Source: Dromiciops gliroides (lineage: Eukaryota; Chordata; Mammalia; Microbiotheria; Microbiotheriidae). From it: a DNA stretch of 64,000 nt. The DNA lies in contig NC_057861.1 in NCBI RefSeq assembly GCF_019393635.1, forward strand, positions 55,689,532-55,753,531, read 5' to 3'. Both the position numbers and the translations under genes were made by a program. Below are positions 22,091 to 33,034 of the stretch, one piece after another (position 1 is the stretch's first letter; every line of letters begins with the position of its first letter). The notes under the pieces are model-generated. The model was not told the origin of the DNA and made no database searches. It saw only the letters and a program-made list of their open reading frames with translations.

Positions 22091-22383
22091 AACCGTAGTC
22101 CTTATTGGGTGTAATGTCCCTCAGTGAAATCACGGGTCCCAGAAAAAAGAAATGTATGAAAGTGCCATGAAAAATCAAAGGATGGAGGTATAATTAATAG
22201 CTTGAGTTTCGGGTAGGATCAAAGAAGGCTTCATAGAAAAGGAAGAAAGGGACGAATTTCAACAGATAGGAACTGGAAAAGAATCAGGAAAAAATGAGGA
22301 AAGAATGAAATCAGGGGTACAATGATGTAGAATTTGTGAAAGGGAACTGCTGTCTCCCAATCATTCTTCCATTTTTTTGACCA

Positions 22384-22431
22384 GAAAGGAAGGAAGGAAG
22401 GAAGGGAGGGAGGGAGGGAGGGAAAGGGGGG
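22384..22431 (+). repeat. (GGAA)n(GGGA)n microsatellite
   Basis: Purine tetranucleotide run. Confidence 0.95.
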
Positions 22432-22496
22432 TGTCACTGAAGCACTTTTTTTTTTGAAGCACTTTTTAAAAAAATACTTTTTTAGAAAAGAACAGC

Positions 22497-22594
22497 CTCG
22501 GCCTCAGACACTTGACACATACTAGCTGGGTGACCCTGGGGAAGTCACTTAACCCCCATTGCCCCACCAAAAAAAAAAGAAAAGAAAAGAAAAG
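22497..22594 (+). mobile_element. SINE-A2, 5'-truncated
   Basis: Begins at cggcctcagacactt, lacking the tRNA-like head; (aaaag)n tail. Confidence 0.9.
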
Positions 22595-22599
22595 AACAC

Positions 22600-22760
22600 C
22601 CCTACTGTTTCTGCCTTCCTTTCTACATTACCTTTCATTTACACTGTTTATTTGTATATGTACATTTTTTTTTGCATGTTTCTTAACCATTATGATGTGA
22701 CCTCCTTAAGGGTAAAGACCTGTAATGTCATCCACAGATGGTTCTCTTGGTGAGGAAATG
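22600..22760 (+). mobile_element. L2-like 3'-end, diverged
   Basis: tgtttatttgtatatgtac ... gtgacctccttaagggtaaagacctg. Confidence 0.4.
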
Positions 22761-22814
22761 CCCATCATCATTGCATATCAGTAACTCTCCCTCAATTTAT
22801 AGTCTTACAGCATT

Positions 22815-22930
22815 GTCTCTATAGGAACTTAAGTGATTTGCACCAGGTCACATAGCCAATGTGTCAGAAGTAGGATTTGAACCCAGATCACCCAGACTCC
22901 AAGACCAACCCTCTAACCCCACGACTTTCC
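22815..22930 (-). mobile_element. MIR-like SINE
   Basis: aagtgatttgcaccaggtcacatagcc ... ggatttgaacccagatcacc. Confidence 0.65.
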
Positions 22931-23595
22931 TGGGAGATTTTGAACAGCATAACATCTCAATGTGATCCTTCTGCATTTGTATCCTTCACTGTTAAAACAC
23001 TGGTATTGCCCTCTTGCAGCCTGAGCAGGTCTGAATTGACCTTCCAGGAGAGAAGCCAACATTTCCTGTGTTTCTTTCTGTCTCCACATCATGGGCCACA
23101 TTTTTATTATAATCTGTTCCTCTTGGTTTCATTAACATTCTCACTGGCTGGGCCTTTTTGAAGGAACATCACATATCAAAGTTGGTTCATGATCTTAGAC
23201 AACCCCATTTTATGGGTCAAGAAACTAAGAAGAGGAAAGAGGTGCTCCCAGAGGGCTCCATTTTGAACTCTACAGACAGAGAGGTGCTATAAGGCTTCAG
23301 TGTTGGGACAGATGGCACAGACTCTGCAGTTAATGCAGCAATGGATTCAGGGACTGGCTTTCTCTTCCCTCTCCCCGAGGAGTGGGATTAGATGGGATAT
23401 GTCTGACTGATGGGGCTACAGGAAGTGTGCTTTCAGAAAGTCCATAATTTCACAAAATCTCTTGCTATTGGAGGTTGACTTCAGTACTAAACTATTTTGA
23501 GAACATAGCACTAGGCATTTTGAAGACCATTAAGAGAACCTGAGCTGCTTCCTCCTTGCTGAAATGTAAGCTCCACTGGGGGGAGGGGATTGTGT
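22930..23595. other. Unassigned sequence
   Basis: No gene, repeat or RNA recognised apart from short MIR-like words. Confidence 0.4.
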
Positions 23596-23599
23596 CTTT

Positions 23600-23985
23600 T
23601 GAGGTGCAGTGGGTAGAGCTAAAGTCCAGAAAACCTGAGTTTCAACGCTTATTGGCTGAGTGAACCTGGGCAAGTTATTTAATCACTGTCTGCCTCAGTT
23701 TCCTCTTCTTTTTTTTTTGTAGGGCAATGAGAGTTAAGTGACTTGCCCAGGGTCACACAGCTAGTTAAGTGTCAAGTGTCGAGGCTGGATATGAACTGAG
23801 GTCCTCCTGAATCCAAGGCCAGTGCTTTATCCACTGTGCCACCTAGCTGCCCCCTCAGTTTCCTCTTCTATAAAAAGGGGATAAAACCTACCTCCCAGAG
23901 TTGTGAGGATAAAATGAGCCATTTTTAAAGCACTCTGAAAACCTCACAACATGCTACATAATGCTAGCTATTATTATTTGCACTT
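23600..23985 (+). mobile_element. MIR/THER-like SINE split by a SINE-A
   Basis: Head gtgcagtgggtagagc..., CORE, then after the insertion tttcctcttctataaaaaggggataaaacctacctcccag. Confidence 0.8.
23710..23852 (-). mobile_element. SINE-A2 nested in a MIR
   Basis: Perfect 17-bp TSD cctcagtttcctcttct at 23693-23709 and 23853-23869. Confidence 0.96.
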
Positions 23986-24135
23986 AGTGCAAATAATCCA
24001 AGGGGTTGAGAAGGTGAGGAAATGGAAGCAATGAGCACAGAGCATCATTGATCAGACTTTCACTATGAGAGAAGAGATTTGGGATGAGTTTGGAGGGATA
24101 CCCACTAAGTATAAACATCTCCCAAAGCTGTCATC

Positions 24136-24590
24136 TTGACCCTCTCCTCTCCTCTCTTCTCCTCTCTTCTCTTCTCCTCTCCTCTCTTCTCCTCTCCTTT
24201 TCTCCCCTTCCCTCCCCTCCCCTCCCCTTTCTTCCTTTCCTTCCCTCCCACCCTCTCCTCTCCTCTCTTCTCTTCATTCCTTCTCATCCCTTCTTTTTCC
24301 TTCTCTTTCTCTCTCCTTCCTTTTCTTTTCCTCCTTTCCTTTTCTATCTCCTTCCCTTTCTTCCTTTCCCTTCTCTTTTTTTCTCCCCAGTTCTTCCTTC
24401 CCATTTCTCCTATTATCCCCATTCTCTATCCTTCTCTTATCTCCTTAACCCTCCTTTTAGTCTTTCCTTTCCTCCCTTTCCTTTCTTTCCTCTTTCTTCC
24501 TTTCCCCTCCCCTCTCTTCTCTTCTTCCCATCCTGCTTCCCTCCTCTCCTCTCACACTCCCTCCCTCTCTGTCTCCTCTTTCCACAATTT
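24136..24590 (+). repeat. Long pyrimidine tract
   Basis: About 450 bp of (ctctcctcttc)-type sequence, nearly all C/T on the + strand. It opens spurious frames up to 181 codons. Confidence 0.93.
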
Positions 24591-24790
24591 GTTTCATCAA
24601 CTCCCACAGGTTCATTATTATCTCTATAGGGATGATTCCCAGATCTATATTTCTAGTTCTCCAGTCCTTCATTAGTCACTACCTGCAATGCAATCATCTC
24701 CACCTGGATGTCTTGTCAGACTCTTGGATTCAACATTCTGATAAAGGCTCTTCCATTTGGATTCTGTACTAGACATCTTCTGTGTAAGTG
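24591..24790 (+). mobile_element. L2 fragment
   Basis: ctatagggatgattcccagatctatatttctagttctccagtcc matches the L2 'YADDTQIY'-type region. Confidence 0.6.
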
Positions 24791-24911
24791 TTAAACACCT
24801 TTGGCAAACATGTCTCCCTATTATATTGCTTACTTGATATTAGTACTCAGAAAGGGATTGATCAAAGTTATTTCCATTGTTGCATCTTTCAAGAAAAACT
24901 TGTATGCTTTT

Positions 24912-25058
24912 TTTTTTTTTTAGTGAGGCAATTGGGGTTAAGTGACTTGCCCGGGGTCACACAGCTAGTAAGTGTTAAGTGTCTGAGGCTGGATTTGAAC
25001 TCAGGTCCTCCTGATTCCAGGGCCAGTGCTCTATCTACTGCGCCACCTAGCTGCCCCC
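24912..25058 (-). mobile_element. SINE-A1
   Basis: 15-bp TSD aacttgtatgctttt at 24897-24911 and 25059-25073. Confidence 0.96.
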
Positions 25059-25117
25059 AACTTGTATGCTTTTTAACATCTACATGGTGGATTTATGCTT
25101 CTCTTCCTAAAGAAGTA

Positions 25118-25345
25118 GGATGCTGTAGTGGTTAGAGTGCTGGATTTGGAATGGAGAAGACCTGGGTTTGAATTCTGCCTTTCAAGTGGACTTGCTGTGT
25201 GGCCTTGGGCAAGTTACTTAACATCTCTGATATTCAGCTTCCTCATCTGTAAAACAGAGATAGGACCTATAGTACCTGCCTTCTGGGGTTTTGTGAGATG
25301 CAGATATATGTAAAGCTGCTTTTCAAAACTTACAACATAATCATC
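25118..25345 (+). mobile_element. MIR/THER-like SINE
   Basis: tgtagtggttagagtgctggatttgg, ctgtgtggccttgggcaagttac, ttcctcatctgtaaaac. Confidence 0.85.
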
Positions 25346-26290
25346 CTTTCAGAGCCAGGTGGGCTACATCTCCTCCTTAGGGTGGTAGAAGTACCCATGA
25401 GAGGTTGGGAGGTATCTCTCTCTGATGTTATTGGCTCAAACCCCCATTCTGCTGTGTTCTCCCCACTGTTAGTTACCAGTGAATGCTTCGGATCCATTTA
25501 ACAAATTAACATGAATTACATTTTACAAAGTGGGTATTTATTTCAAAGATACAGAAGTACTAACATTTCTCTCTAACACCTGGGAGTCTGGCTCTAGGGA
25601 GAGTGGGCTCAGACCTAATACAGATCTTACACACCATCGATCCCATCAAATTCACATCTAAATTCAATACTAATGCAGGATGAGTTCAAGTCTTGGTTAC
25701 TGAAGGGCTGCATTCTGAAGTCTGCTCCTTCCTCTTTGGGGCATTGATGATGGCTTGACTCCAAAGTCAAGCTCTGGGCTTCATTCCCAGACTTCCACCT
25801 TCACCTAAAACAAAAGAAAGTGCTGAGACAAAGAACCAAAGTCCACATTTACCCTGTTGGCTTTGGAGGGGGATGGGGTGGCCCTGAGGCCTCTCTCTCC
25901 TCTCATAGTATTGTCTCTCTTTTCCCACTGGATCCCAACCGGACAAGAAGCCAAACCAAAAGAAAGACTAGATTCTAGTCAGCTGGTACCTTTTCTGATG
26001 CTGCCCCAATTATGGCTAAGCAGGCGAGCAAAAAGGCTTCTCTTCATCCAAATCAGAACCCTCAAAGAATGTCAGTGCATGCTACCACGTCCATGTGCGG
26101 ACCACACAGGTTCATAATGACTGGGCTTCTTGGCCAGTCCCCCTTACACAGTTGTCAATCATTAGCTCAAGTGTCCCCTCCTAACAACAGCTGCGGAGTT
26201 TTCTTCTTCCCTCACCATTAGTCTGCTTATATGTTGTATATACAAACATATGTACTGTATATATGTTGTGTACACCCATATTCTTCCAGT
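25346..26290. other. Unassigned sequence, possibly LTR-derived on the minus strand
   Basis: On the minus strand tgaaataaatacccactttgtaaaatg (about 25515-25545) looks like an LTR poly(A) region. Nothing else is recognised and no coding frame is convincing. Confidence 0.3.
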
Positions 26291-26296
26291 GATGCT

Positions 26297-26368
26297 CCAT
26301 CCACCCACCCACCCATCCATCCATCCATCCATCCATCCATCCATCCATCCATCCATCCATCCATCCAT
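26297..26368 (+). repeat. (CCAT)n microsatellite
   Basis: ccatccacccacccacc then pure (ccat)n. Confidence 0.95.
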
Positions 26369-26533
26369 ATTTATTAAGGGCCTACTATGTGCCAGATACT
26401 ATGCTAAGCTTAACTATGAATCATAGAATACTACATATTCTGTAGAATCAGAATTTCTAGATGCCTGAAAAGCAATCAAAAACCGTGTGATAGGCATAAA
26501 TAATATTTTATTTTTATTTTTTGTGTGCTATTT

Positions 26534-26558
26534 ATAATATATATATATATATATATAT

Positions 26559-26589
<31 letters not shown>

Positions 26590-26594
26590 TTTTT
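26534..26594. repeat. (TA)n(TTTA)n microsatellite
   Basis: Runs directly into the tail side of the next SINE. Confidence 0.95.
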
Positions 26595-26728
26595 GTGGGG
26601 CAATTGGGGTTAAGTGACTTGCCCAGCATCACACAACTAGTGTCAAGTATTTGAGATCAGATTTGAACTCAGGTCCTCCTAAATCCAGAGCCCATGCTTT
26701 ATTCACTGTGCCACCTAGCTGCCCCCTG
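26595..26728 (-). mobile_element. SINE-A1, diverged
   Basis: gtggggcaattggggttaag ... cacacaactagtgtcaag; tail expanded into (ttta)n. Confidence 0.9.
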
Positions 26729-26731
26729 GTA

Positions 26732-26990
26732 TGAATAATAGATGGCATTTATCTCATGTTTTAGGTTTGCAAACCACTTTACAAATAGATCATTTGATAT
26801 TCACAACAACCCTGGGAGCTAGGTGTTATTATTATTATTATCTCCATTTTACAGAGGAGAAAAATGAGGATAGAGGTGAAGTGATTTGTTCAGGGTCACA
26901 CAGTTAGTAAATGTCTGGGGTCGGATTTGAACTCAGGTCTTCTCCACACAAGGTCCAGAACTCTAGCCACTGTACCACCATAGCTGCCAG
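26732..26990 (-). mobile_element. MIR/THER-like SINE, complete
   Basis: aggtttgcaaaccactttacaaatag, gggagctaggtgttattattatt, tccattttacagagg, CORE, caccatagctgcc. Confidence 0.85.
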
Positions 26991-27605
26991 GGATGAAGAA
27001 AAACACACAAGGTGTAAAAGATCTTCAGAAATGCATGACTAGAAAAGGAGGTGTGTAGGTCACAGTGTAGGAGACAGGAGAAACAGAAGGAAAGAAAGCC
27101 CATGCGCTTGATGTTACTGAAAGAGACTTAGGGAAAGGTCTCCAGCACACAGGATGGACCCCATTCTGGAGGATTCATGGGAGGATATGGACAAGAGTGG
27201 CATATTGAATTGCTTGAGTTCTTAAGGCGGGGTGGGGAGGGAGGGAGGAAGAGAATTTGGAAGAGGTTTAAAAATCTATGTGAAAATGTCTTTATACAAG
27301 TAACAGGGGGAAAAAAATCTAAATAAATAAATAAATAATTTGAATTTTAAAATTAAAAAAATTTTTTAAAGAAATTTTTTAAAAAGAGTGGTATAAGGGT
27401 GAGAACCAAGCTAGTCCAATTCCCAGTCTTCAGTAGCATGCCTTTCCTTCTTCCTTTGCTAAAGAGCTCTGATACCTTTAGAGGCAGTTCATCCCACTTT
27501 GGAAGAGCACTATCAGTGGGTAGTCTCTGATCAGTTCATCCTCCTTCCCCAGTTGACATAATCACAAACAGCAAGGGGCAGGTAATAAAGTACTCATACG
27601 TTAAT
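26991..27605. other. Unassigned sequence with A-rich stretch
   Basis: A/T-rich low complexity at 27310-27390; the remainder is not recognised. Confidence 0.4.
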
Positions 27606-27691
27606 GAGATTATTGTTATTGTTCAGTCATGTCCAACTTTCCATTTGGAATTTTCTTGCAGAGATTCTGGTGTGGTTTGTCATATCCTTCT

Positions 27692-28352
27692 TGTTATGGA
27701 CCCCTGGGTACCTCAGAAGTTTTCTGGGGTAAATCAAAAAACCTTCTCCTTAAGAAACCAAACCAAAGGACAGACACACCTAAAGAGATAAGTGGCACAG
27801 GATCAGGACTGAGTTACCTCCAGGACCACCACCCTTCATTCCAGTCTCCTCCATCCCTGGGGAGATAAGATTAGGTGTGGCTGCTGCCTTTGTGGCATGA
27901 GGAGGACAGAGATGGTTTGAGAGATCCGAAGACACCCCTCACCCAACTTCCCCCAGTCACCACCAGTGGAACTTTCCACAGTCAGATGATCATCTCATCA
28001 GACCACCATTGGTCCTCTATAAAAGTTTCTGCCTGTCTACTGCTTGAGGAGAAAGGTATCTCTGAGAGCCACGCTTCTGTGCCATGCCTTCTCCCCATTA
28101 GAAGGAATCCAAGGACTTCTCTCTTGGTTTCCTTTCCCTAGCATCTAAATAAACTATTGTTTTACTCTAACTGGATTCTTGTACAAGAGGGTTTAATTTT
28201 TTTTTTTTTGGGCAGGGCAATGAGGGTTAAGTGGCTTGCCCAGGGTCACACAGCTAGTAAGTGTCAAGTGTCTGAGGCTGAAGGGTGTAATTCATTAAAG
28301 AGGAATTCCCAAGAACCCCTACTCCAAACCCTCACCAGTTTCCCCCAAAACA
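27692..28352 (+). mobile_element. Retroviral solo LTR, copy 2
   Basis: TGTTATGG ... aaaaCA ends, with cttct (27687-27691) and ctttt (28353-28357) as a slightly decayed 5-bp TSD. TATA-like ctataaaagtttc near 28018, poly(A) signal aataaac at about 28148. Same family and strand as 15296-16051. Only an LTR is present. Confidence 0.85.
28199..28281 (-). mobile_element. SINE-A2, 5'-truncated, in LTR copy 2
   Basis: TSD agggtttaatt / agggtgtaatt; ends at the head-CORE junction (tgtctgaggctg). Confidence 0.92.
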
Positions 28353-28509
28353 CTTTTCCAACTCATTTGACAGATGAGGAAACTGAGGCAAAACAGGGTT
28401 AAGTGACTTGCCCAGGGTCACACAGCTAGCCTGATTGATTTGAATGCAAGGAAATAAATCTTCCTGACTCCAGGCCTGGCACTTTATCTACTGTGCCACC
28501 TGGCTGCAT

Positions 28510-29027
28510 GAGATTATTATGACATCAATATGTTGATACGAAGGTATTAACATGTTAAAGAGCTAATACCCTGTATCTCTTTGCAAAGTGTGAAAAAGCT
28601 TTTTAATTAGACCAGGGGTTCGCAACCTGAGGTCTTGGAACTTAAAAAAAATTTTTTTTGATAACTATTTCAATATAATTGGTTTGTTTTTTAATCTTAT
28701 GTTTTCTTATTTTATGCATTTAAAAACACTCTGAGCCGGGTGTCCATAGGTTGTACCCAGACTGCCAGGACACAAAAGAAGGTAGACAACCCCAGGGTCA
28801 GAGGGGCAGCTGATTGCCCAGGCCCTACCATTCCTTTTTGAAATGTGCAATTTTTCTTGATTGAATTGGAAGAGACAAAGCCTTTGGGTGGAGCAAGGTT
28901 GGCTGAGCTCACCAGCTCTGGAGTTCAGTCCAGATCCCAGCCTCTTAACCTTTAGGTATGAAAGGGTGGGAGAGAAGGGCATTTTCTCTCCTTTCCTCCA
29001 CTGGCCAAGGTGATCTAACCAATGTTA
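28510..29027. other. Unassigned sequence
   Basis: No gene or repeat recognised; short ORFs on the minus strand carry no motif. Confidence 0.4.
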
Positions 29028-29252
29028 TTGCTGTTGTTCAGTTGTTTCAGTCATATTCAACTCTTGGTGACCTCATCTGACTTTTTCTTGCCAATGGTAC
29101 TGCAGTGGTTTGCCATTTCCTTCTCCAACTCATTTTACAGAGGAGAAACTGAGGCAAATAGGGTTAAGTGACTTATCCAAGGTCATACAGCTAGTAAATG
29201 TCTGAGGCCACATTTGAACTCAGGAAGGTGAGTCTTCCTGACTTCAGTGACC
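29028..29252 (-). mobile_element. SINE-B
   Basis: ttgctgttgttcagttgtttcagtc ... ccattttacag-like, CORE, gaaggtgagtcttcctgac. Confidence 0.88.
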
Positions 29253-29479
29253 AGTAGGAAAAACCAACTATAACAGACAGCCCAGGATCCAGGTCTTGGG
29301 TCTTTGTGCCCAGTGCCTTCTATAGTGCTCCAGGGGCCATTCCCCCACCAGACCCTCCTCCCTCTGCTGCCTCCTCAGCAGACTCCTAAGGGCCATACTT
29401 GTGCTTGCTCCCATTCTGCTGTGAAGCAGGCCTCCCAAGGGCTCCTGGGACACAGCATCACCTCCTGACATTAGATAGA

Positions 29480-29662
29480 TGAGCATCCATCCATCCATTC
29501 TTCCTTTCTTCTTTCCTTCCTTCCTTTCCTTCCCTTTCTTTCTCCATTCCCTTTCTTTTTTTCTTATTCTCTCTTTCTTTATTTTCCTTCCTTCCTTCCT
29601 CTTTCTTTTCTTTTCTTTCTCATTCCCTCCCTCTCTTTCACATTCTTTTTTTTTTTTATTTT
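29480..29662 (+). repeat. (TTCC)n-type pyrimidine tract
   Basis: ccttccttcctttcc and similar over about 180 bp. Confidence 0.93.
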
Positions 29663-29737
29663 GAGTTCTGAATTCTCTCCCTCACTCCCTCACTCCCCAC
29701 ACTCACTGAGAAGCCAAGCAATATGATACTGATTATA

Positions 29738-29755
29738 CAGGGTGGGCCAAAAGTC
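29738..29755 (+). mobile_element. Possible mariner-type terminal repeat
   Basis: cagggtgggccaaaagtc directly after a TA, in the middle of L1 3' UTR sequence. No matching inverted end found nearby. Confidence 0.3.
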
Positions 29756-30163
29756 ACAATGTTTTAATAATTTTTTGAAAATTGTTTTCTTTGGTTTTTT
29801 TGCCATTTGCAAGATGATTTTTTCACATGTAATGTAAATTCATTTCCTTTATGTTATGGGGAAATAGGTATTTATCTGTCTGTCTTGCTGTCTGTCTGTC
29901 TACCTATATATTTATTTATTTAGAATTTTCCCAAAGTTACATGTATAAACAAATTTTCACACTGATTTTAAAACTTTGTGTTCCAAATTCTCTTCCTCCC
30001 TCTTTCCCCACCCCTTTAAGAACTCAAGCAATTCAATATAAGTTATACATGCGCAGTCATGCAAAACAATTATGTTATATTAATTTACCACAACTTGATC
30101 AGCCATTCCCCAATTGATGGGCATTCCCTTGATTTCCAATTCTTTGCCACCACAAAAGAGCTG

Positions 30164-30165
<2 letters not shown>

Positions 30166-30228
<63 letters not shown>
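30166..30228. repeat. (AT)n microsatellite
   Basis: About 60 bp of AT, abutting a SINE. Confidence 0.95.
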
Positions 30229-30230
<2 letters not shown>

Positions 30231-30367
30231 TGGCAGGGCAATGGGGGTTAAGTGACTTGCCCAGGGTCACACAGCTAGTAAGTGTCAAGTGTCTGAGGCC
30301 GGATTTGAACTCAGGTACTCCTGAATCCAGGGCCAGTGCTTTATCCACTGCGCCACCTAGCCACCCC
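30229..30367 (-). mobile_element. SINE-A2
   Basis: tggcagggcaatgggggttaag ... ctgcgccacctagccaccccc. Confidence 0.93.
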
Positions 30368-30579
30368 CTAGAAATATTTTTGTACATGTGGGTCCTTCAT
30401 GTGAAGCCTTATAAAGCATATTTCTGTAGTAGCCATGTTGGGGAGGGGGGTAATAAAATGTAGAGAGTGAAAAACATACTTTAATCTGCACCCAGTTCAT
30501 CAGTTCTCTCTCTGGAGATAGATAGCATTTTTCATCATGAGTCCTTTGGAATTGTCTTAGATTATTGTATTGACGAGGG

Positions 30580-30915
30580 AATGCCCATCAATTGGGGAAT
30601 GGCTAAACAAGTTGTGGTATATGAATGTAATGGAATACTATTGTGCTGTAAGAAACTGAGCAGGAGGAGTTCAGAGAAAGCTGGAAGGACTTACATGAAC
30701 TGATGCTGACTGAGAGAAGTAGAACCAGGAGATCATTTGTACACAGTAACAGCAACATTGTGTGATGAACAATGGGGATAGACTTTGCTCTTCTCAGCAG
30801 TGCAACTATCCAAAACAGTTTCAAAGAACTCATGATAAAAAGTGTTCTCAACATCCAGAAAAAAGAGCCGTGGATTCTGAATGCAGATTGAACCACACTG
30901 TTTCTATTTTGGGGC
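30580..30915 (+). mobile_element. L1 3'-end, opposite strand to its left neighbour
   Basis: atgcccatcaattggggaatggctaaac ... gtggtatatgaatgtaatgg ... ttctgaatgcagattgaacc. Confidence 0.85.
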
Positions 30916-31012
30916 TGTTTTTCTTCCCTTTTCCCTTCATTTCTCTAATCAATAGTGATATAAGCATTTTTTTCATGGGACTATTGGTAGCTTTGGTTTC
31001 TTCAAATCACCT
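30916..31012 (-). mobile_element. L1 fragment
   Basis: atttctctaatcaatagtgatataagcattttttt matches the reverse of L1 ORF2 near its end. Confidence 0.65.
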
Positions 31013-31445
31013 GCCTCTCTCTAGTCACTGATAATCTCCCTGGACTCATTCCTCAGTGGTTAGCACCCTCCCACCTCTCCATACTCTCCCCATTTCAGTG
31101 ATTCTGGGATCTCCCAATTGCAGGTATACAAAATCCATTTCTTATCACCAACTGCTGCCTCCTTAATCCTATCCACCTCAACCCTACAGCCTCAATATTC
31201 CTCTCCAGATGCACCCTCCCCTTCCACTGTGCTCTCTGGAATTTGTTTAGTCTGTTACTTATGGAGATCCCTACTCCATAGGTAACAAACTTGTTTTCAT
31301 CTTCACCTTTTTCCTTTCTCACTCCTTGCATCTTCTGGCTCTCAATGGGACTTGGTTCTCTCCTGATGCCACAGCCACCTGGCTTTCCCTTCCTGCACTG
31401 CTTCACTTTCACTTGTACCACCCTCCCCTCCCCGAAATTCACTGG
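31013..31445. other. Unassigned pyrimidine-rich sequence
   Basis: Style resembles an L2 ORF2 region but no diagnostic run was found. Confidence 0.3.
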
Positions 31446-31459
31446 TCATGTTGGGTGTC

Positions 31460-31618
31460 TTTTGTTTTTGTTTTTGTTTTTTTTCGAGGCAAGGAAGGTT
31501 AAGTGACTTGCCCAGGGTCACACAGCTAGTGAGTGTCAAGTGTCTGAGGTTGGATTTGGACTCAGGTTGTCCTGAATCCAGGACCAGTGCTTTAACCACT
31601 GCGCCATCTAGCTGCCCC
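31460..31618 (-). mobile_element. SINE-A
   Basis: 14-bp TSD tcatgttgggtgtc / tcatggtgggtgtc; (gttttt)n tail side. Confidence 0.95.
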
Positions 31619-31733
31619 TCATGGTGGGTGTCAAAGAAAAAAGAGGAATTCTATCTCTGCATTTTAGGCTTAAGTCTGCCAGAAACAATTTTTTCTTAAT
31701 TTAACATTAGTCTATATCCAAGTCCTTCTAGTT

Positions 31734-31755
31734 AAGAGAGAGAGAGAGAGAGAGG

Positions 31756-31803
<48 letters not shown>

Positions 31804-31816
31804 GAGAGAGAGAGAG
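31734..31816 (+). repeat. (GA)n microsatellite
   Basis: Pure except for a few GGG and AAA steps. Confidence 0.96.
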
Positions 31817-31987
31817 ATTCAAAGTGAAAGAATACCCTAAAGCCCTTGGACTTGTCTCTTCTACCCGAAGACAAATTGAGGCGACATTTATAGGAATTTG
31901 AAAGATTCTGGTGTAGTGTTTCTGGAAAATATGGCACTCAAAAAGACAAGTTCAGGGAACCCTTAACAGTCATTAAATTGACAATTT

Positions 31988-32142
31988 GGGGGCAGCTAGG
32001 TGGTGCAGTGGATAAAGCACTGGCCCTGGATTCAGGAAGTACCTGAGTTCAAATCCGGCCTCAGACACTTGACACTTACTAGCTGTGTGAACCTGGGTAA
32101 GTCACTTAACCCCTATTGCCCCTTGAAAAAAAAATAAAAAAA
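31988..32142 (+). mobile_element. SINE-A2
   Basis: taaattgacaatttggg / taaattgagatttgggg at the ends. Confidence 0.94.
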
Positions 32143-32159
32143 TAAATTGAGATTTGGGG

Positions 32160-32930
32160 TTAGCATTCCAGAACAATAGTCACAATTGAATTCTTTCCTT
32201 GACCACTCCTTTCAAGGCTTGAAAGGATCACCTCCTTGTAATCAATATCTCGATCTTTTCCAAAAGGAGAATCCTTTCTCCAATCCTTCCAAGGACTTCA
32301 GAGGATATGGAAGGCAAAGGATGTGAATAATGATGCCGCAAAATTGGATCTGAAAATATTCCTCTATAAAAGAATTACTCGCACACACGATCCAATCAAA
32401 ATTTAAGTAAAAATTTCTATTTGGTACACAGAGGCATGGCCGGGAGAAGTCTAAACTTCAACTCCCCCAACAAAGGAAAAGGTGATAACTTCATAGGGGA
32501 TAGAAGGGGGTGGGGTGGGGGAGAGAGACTTAGAACTGAAAAGTTACAGCTGTTTGGGGAGTGGGATGCATGAAATAGTAAATATGTCATATTCCTAACT
32601 TGAGATTGTCACTACCTGGTCCTAATCATGTAGCAAGCACATCTGGCTCCCAATTAGGGCCTGCTACTAAATTTCAAGGGCACCCAACTTTCTGGGTGCC
32701 ATTGACACATCTGCTTTGTTATCTATTTGACTAACCACTATCTGTTCATTAACTGCTTTGCTTTTCCAAGTAAAGAGTACCCTCTAACTGACCCCAGCAA
32801 GTTGATCAACCATATTATTTCTCATGGTCAGAGTATCCCTAACTGGACCCAGGCCTACTAGGCTGCCACTATAATAAGATGAAGTAATATTTTTTGTTAA
32901 AGTTGATTTTCATCTTTTTTCTTTTCACTT
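32160..32930 (-). mobile_element. Possible LTR-derived sequence
   Basis: On the minus strand, ttttacttaaattttgattggatcgtgtgtgcgag at about 32360-32410 looks like a U5 end. The element edges are not clear and the rest is unassigned. Confidence 0.35.
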
Positions 32931-33034
32931 TTCTTTATTCCTCTCCAACGTCCCCTCCAGAATTTCTTTATTATTCCCAGTTCTTAACCTCCCTCTCCCC
33001 CACAGTTTTTCAGCTCCCTTTTATGGTTAGTCTT

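Larger units (their letters stand above)
27608..28508 (-). mobile_element. SINE-B split by an LTR
   Basis: Tail half at 27608-27691 (ttgttattgttcagtcatgtcc ... ggtttgtcatatccttct) and the rest at 28353-28508 (ccaactcatttgacagatgagg ... ctgactccaggcctggcac). The two halves join in the SINE-B order. Confidence 0.85.
29665..30575 (-). mobile_element. L1 3'-end pieces
   Basis: 29665-29737 (ttgagttctgaattctctccctc), 29905-30165 (ttacatgtataaacaaattttc ... ccattccccaattgatgggc) and 30400-30575 (tctctctggagatagatagcatttttcatc) match the L1 3' UTR and ORF2 end. At least two copies, cut by an AT repeat and a SINE. Confidence 0.75.

Noticed and set aside
24084..24675. 181- and 179-codon + strand ORFs rich in Ser, Leu, Pro and Phe
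   Set aside because: They come from a 450-bp pyrimidine tract without stops; no domain or start context.
30166..30228. AT palindrome as a cruciform origin or regulatory site
   Set aside because: Simple (AT)n slippage repeat beside a SINE tail; nothing else supports a function.
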